From positions 21,459,794-21,523,793 of the forward strand of contig JAPXFY010000023.1 of assembly GCA_030674185.1 (NCBI GenBank): 64,000 nt of DNA, read 5' to 3'. The stretch is from Monoplex corrugatus (lineage: Eukaryota; Mollusca; Gastropoda; Littorinimorpha; Ranellidae). The notes beneath the pieces were generated by a model. The model was not told where the DNA came from, did no database searches, and saw only the letters and a list, made by a program, of their open reading frames with translations. Positions 60,840 to 64,000 of this stretch are shown one piece after another. Every line of letters starts with the position of its first letter. Within the stretch, counting starts at the first letter, position 1. A program made the position numbers and the translations under genes.

Positions 60840-61620
60840 TAGCATCCCCCATGTAATACTGATGTCTGGCGTTAGTGGCGTTTAATTTTTTTTTTTTTTT
60901 TTTAACACTTTTTTGTAAAGGATCATTAAACTTAGGCAGTTTAATTTGTACTCACCTTTTATCTATTTATTTATTTATTTACTTATTTATTCAGTTAGTT
61001 TAGTTAGTTAGTTTGCTTTTTTTTTCTTTTAGCTGTCACATTGTCTATACCACTTTAGTAGCCGCAAAAGCTGGGATAGTTTTTCACAATGCTACCAGGA
61101 TGTTGAGAATAAGAATGATAATCATGATGCTATGGAATTCCCTTTGGAATTAGGACTGCATGACAAGGCTGTACTCTATGCTTTCATAATGTATCCTGGT
61201 GTCAACCAGGCGCAAAAGGTGCAGACACCTGCTGTGTTGGTTAGAAGATTTGAGCGACACCCTCAGTGACATATCCATGAAGCTGATGAGACTCGACTAT
61301 GTGGTGCCATTTTTTTCCTTCTGTCTATGTCTTTTTTTGTTTACTATGAAAGGGGGATTTTCTTAAGAAGAATTTTTTGCCAGTGACAATTCTGTGTAGG
61401 TATGGGTTCGTTAGTGTTTGTGAAGTGTGCTCCATATGTAGAACCTTGATTTACTGGTTCTTCTGAAAGACTAGTACCCAGTCAACCACATATGGTCTGT
61501 GTACTGATGAGAAAAATTACTTTTCGGCCAGGAATATGTTACACATTATTTAGTAATCGAGGCCAGGTTGATGTACAGGTGGAGCATTTGCCTTCTAATC
61601 TGTCTTCAAGAGTTTCCATT
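60840..61620. other. Intergenic sequence, no gene seen
   Basis: T run at 60887-60903, TTTA repeats near 60963-60990 and a dispersed repeat fragment (61170-61290; ATGTATCCTGGTGTCAACCA also resembles 40890-40920 and 57040-57065). Confidence 0.45.
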
Positions 61621-61627
61621 GGTGCAC

Positions 61628-61941
61628 TTAACCCTTCGACTCCCACACCATATCCACCAACTGAAAAACTTAACCCTTTGACTCCCTCACCCTATCCACC
61701 AGGTGGACAGGGTGAGGGAGTCAAAGGGTTAAGTTTTTGCTTTGTTAGCACGGTTGACTGTTCATGATGCTAGTGGATAAGGTGAGGGAATCAAAAAGGG
61801 TTAATGGGTGCGCACGGCCTCTAGTTTACCCAGCTGTGAATGGATAGGGTGAGGAAGTGAAAGGGTTAAGTTTTTGCTTTGTTAGCGTGGTTGACAGTGC
61901 AGGAAGCTAGTGGATAAGGTGAGGGAGCCATAAAGGGTTAA
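61628..61941. mobile_element. Two adjacent copies of the TTAA palindromic MITE
   Basis: First copy 61628-61804 (TTAACCCTTCGACTCCCACA to AATCAAAAAGGGTTAA). A second right half at 61848-61941 repeats TAGGGTGAGGAAGTGAAAGG, TTTTTGCTTTGTTAGC and ends AAAGGGTTAA. Flanking CCAGCTGTGAATGG occurs on both sides of the second half. Confidence 0.78.
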
Positions 61942-62449
61942 TATGTGCATATTTCCTTCAGTCCACCCAGCTGTGAATGGGTATCTGACTTTCTTCCCGA
62001 GTCTGGCAAGGGAAAAAACAGCAAGGGAGAGGAGATGGGCACCATCCTCATAAGAAGAAAAGTTGATGTCTCTACCACCTCACTCCCTATAACCCCTGAG
62101 TTGTGTGACAGCTGTATGGAATAATATTTCACATAATTAAGAATATTGTCTCATATGTTTTGTAAGTTGTAGGTTGTTTTCATGTGAACAATAATTGTCT
62201 TATTTGTATAAATTGATATGATTTCTGTTTCCACATTGTTCAATGATGCTTGATTATCGTTCAGCAAAGGAATGTGGTTTTTGGAACGGATTTATTGGAG
62301 AAATGTTGACATGTGCTAAAACTTAGTGTTCATGTTTATACTTCCAATGTGTAAAATATCATTGTGTACATTCTGTGTATTGTGTGGAGTTCATGTGTCA
62401 ATAATTTCGTTTCATTTGGAGTAAACATTTTTTTTTATGCGCATGCGCA

Positions 62450-62546
62450 AGACATGGATACTCTCAGAGTTATGGTCCTTTCGGACTTTATTGTTTATGA
62501 GGCAGGAATGGCAAATCGCTGCCGCTTATTGCATCAGTGAGCCGCG
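62450..62546 (+). other. Candidate non-coding first exon of the divergent gene
   Basis: Low-repeat sequence ending GCCGCG|GTAAGTATG, a strong 5' splice site at 62547. It pairs naturally with the acceptor at 62764. The start of transcription is a guess. Confidence 0.35.
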
Positions 62547-62764
62547 GTAAGTATGTTAGATTAAATGTAATTTTAGAAGGAAAATTTCCTTTTTCTCTTT
62601 TTATTTTGTTTTGTTGTCACTCTTCGTTGCCACATTATATGAGAGATGTCTGTTGTGAAACAAAAAAAAGATTAAAAAAGTTTTAAAAATTTATATATAT
62701 ATTTCACATAATAGTGACTCGGAGACAATAAAATTTACAGGTGCATTGTGTTGTAACATTGCAG

Positions 62765-62847
62765 ACTTGAGGTTACGATGGCTTCCCTTGCTATAATAAG
62801 AAGCAGCAGGCTGTTCACAGCTGCCGTGTGCAGGACTCATCAGCTTG
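62765..62847 (+). CDS. Candidate first coding exon of a divergent gene, mitochondrial presequence-like
   Basis: ATG at 62778 opens [20 protein letters not shown] then HQL, and the reading ends CTTG|GTACGTG, a good donor (phase 1). It is preceded by an acceptor (TAACATTGCAG at 62754-62764), so the upstream part would be a non-coding exon. The peptide has Arg, Ser, Ala and hydrophobic residues and no acidic residue, as in a mitochondrial targeting presequence. The rest of the gene is not recognisable in the remaining 1.1 kb. Product unknown. Confidence 0.45.
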
Positions 62848-62872
62848 GTACGTGATGGATGGTGTAGTCTTG

Positions 62873-62875
<3 letters not shown>

Positions 62876-62924
<49 letters not shown>

Positions 62925-62987
62925 TAGAGAGTGTGTGCATTTGTGTTACTGTGTGTGTGTGTGCGTGTGTGCGCATGTGTGTGCATA

Positions 62988-63039
<52 letters not shown>

Positions 63040-63092
63040 CAAGAGAGGAAGAGTGCATGTGTGTGTGTGTGTGTGTGCAAGAGAGAGGAAGA

Positions 63093-63124
<32 letters not shown>

Positions 63125-63175
63125 CAGACAGACACACACATATGATACACAGACAGACACACACACAGACAGACA

Positions 63176-63212
<37 letters not shown>

Positions 63213-63217
63213 CACAC

Positions 63218-63251
<34 letters not shown>

Positions 63252-63315
63252 ACACACACAACACACGCACACACACACACACAAAAGACAGACAGACAGA
63301 CAGAGACAGAGAGAG
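62876..63315 (+). repeat. Compound GT / GA / CA microsatellite
   Basis: GT (62876-62922, 62993-63034 and 63060-63113), then GA and CAGA (63114-63178), then CA (63176-63282). It starts 28 bases after the donor of the candidate divergent exon. Confidence 0.95.
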
Positions 63316-63770
63316 AGTCAAATGATATATTTCCTTGTTGGGGAAATATCACCATATCAGCCCTCACCTGTGATATAAAGAGATCAACAAGAGGCGTTTG
63401 GAAAAGGGAGTGTCAGTGGTGGATGGACAGGGAAAGGTGGTGGAACAGAGATCATCACAACGTATTCTTCCCCTTCCGCAGTTATTGCACCACCACCTTC
63501 CTTCTGTACATTACATCAGTGTCCTGGACACCACACCTTGGACCTGTGGCTATTCTGACACAGGTCACAAAGTCACACAACCTGTTTTAACACGATAAAC
63601 TTGAAAGATCACCTGGGGCCTTTGACCTCGTTATCATTTTCAGTATCTACAATTGTTTGTCTGTAAGGTGTGATATGTCGGGCATGAAGCCTTACAATTA
63701 AATCTGAACTGTCTTAAAAGACTGTTATCTTCTGTTCAGTATTGAAAACATTGTTGAAAAAGAACCATTC

Positions 63771-63961
63771 TTAACCCTTTGACTCCTGCGCCCTGTCCAC
63801 CAACTGAAAAACGTAACCCTTTGATCCTTCACCCTATCCACCAGCTTCCTACAGGAAGCAAGTGGATAGGATGAGGGAATCTAAAGGTGTAGATTTTGCT
63901 TTGCTAGCATGGTTGGCAATGTAGGATACTGGTGGACAGGGTTTTGGAGTCAAAGGGTTAA
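63771..63961. mobile_element. TTAA palindromic MITE, copy near the window end
   Basis: TTAACCCTTTGACTCCTGCG to GGAGTCAAAGGGTTAA, near complete, centre AGCTTCCTACAGGAAGC. Confidence 0.82.
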
Positions 63962-64000
63962 ACAAATCACAGCAGATGAAACATCAACAAAAAAGCACAC

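Noticed and set aside
63470..63560. Second exon of the divergent gene after TTCCGCAG
   Set aside because: The frame is open for only about 28 codons, the peptide is not recognisable and no donor follows at a sensible place.

Overview
This window is animal nuclear DNA. It has one large split gene with canonical GT-AG introns, microsatellites hundreds of bases long, LINE, SINE and DNA-transposon relics, and minisatellites inside introns. The mix of RTE-like and CR1/L2-like LINEs, tRNA-derived SINEs and TTAA-bounded elements suggests a marine lophotrochozoan, probably a mollusc. That placement is inference; no rRNA or mitochondrial marker is present to settle it.

The single recognisable protein gene is on the minus strand. 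It is a complete homologue of YME1L1, the inner-membrane i-AAA protease (FtsH/M41 family) of mitochondria. I could place 22 coding exons from the ATG at 57722 to the stop at 9078. They join in phase to 2364 bases, giving 787 residues (human YME1L1 is 773). The order is mitochondrial N-terminus (exons 1-7), transmembrane segment (exon 8), AAA+ ATPase with Walker A, pore loop, Walker B and arginine fingers (exons 10-15), and M41 peptidase with HEAGH zinc site (exons 18-20). All catalytic signatures are present and no exon has a frameshift or stop. The least certain junction is the exon 4 donor.

Only about 2.4 kb of the 48.6 kb gene is coding. The introns hold at least ten tandem arrays with unit lengths of about 20 to 64 bp, roughly 16 kb in all, plus GT/CA and GA/CT tracts. 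One array repeats the 3' splice site of exon 20.

Dispersed repeats fill much of the rest. The commonest is a palindromic element bounded by TTAA and CCCTTTGACTCC, with 13 or more copies. Several other TTAA-bounded elements (18597-19993, 23211-23527, 30863-31182, 41387-41703, 47475-48167) look like piggyBac-type non-autonomous elements. There are also two hAT-like MITEs, an RTE-like LINE 3' end (about 665-1960), a second LINE family at both sides of the gene (5686-6130 minus, 59899-60430 plus), a CR1/L2-like LINE in intron 1 (55050-57010), and a roughly 520-bp repeat family always in plus orientation.

Bases 1-9000 are 3' flank made of repeats. Bases 57723-64000 are 5' flank. Near 62530-62850 on the plus strand there is a plausible first coding exon of a second, divergently transcribed gene for a mitochondrial precursor, whose remainder lies outside the window.
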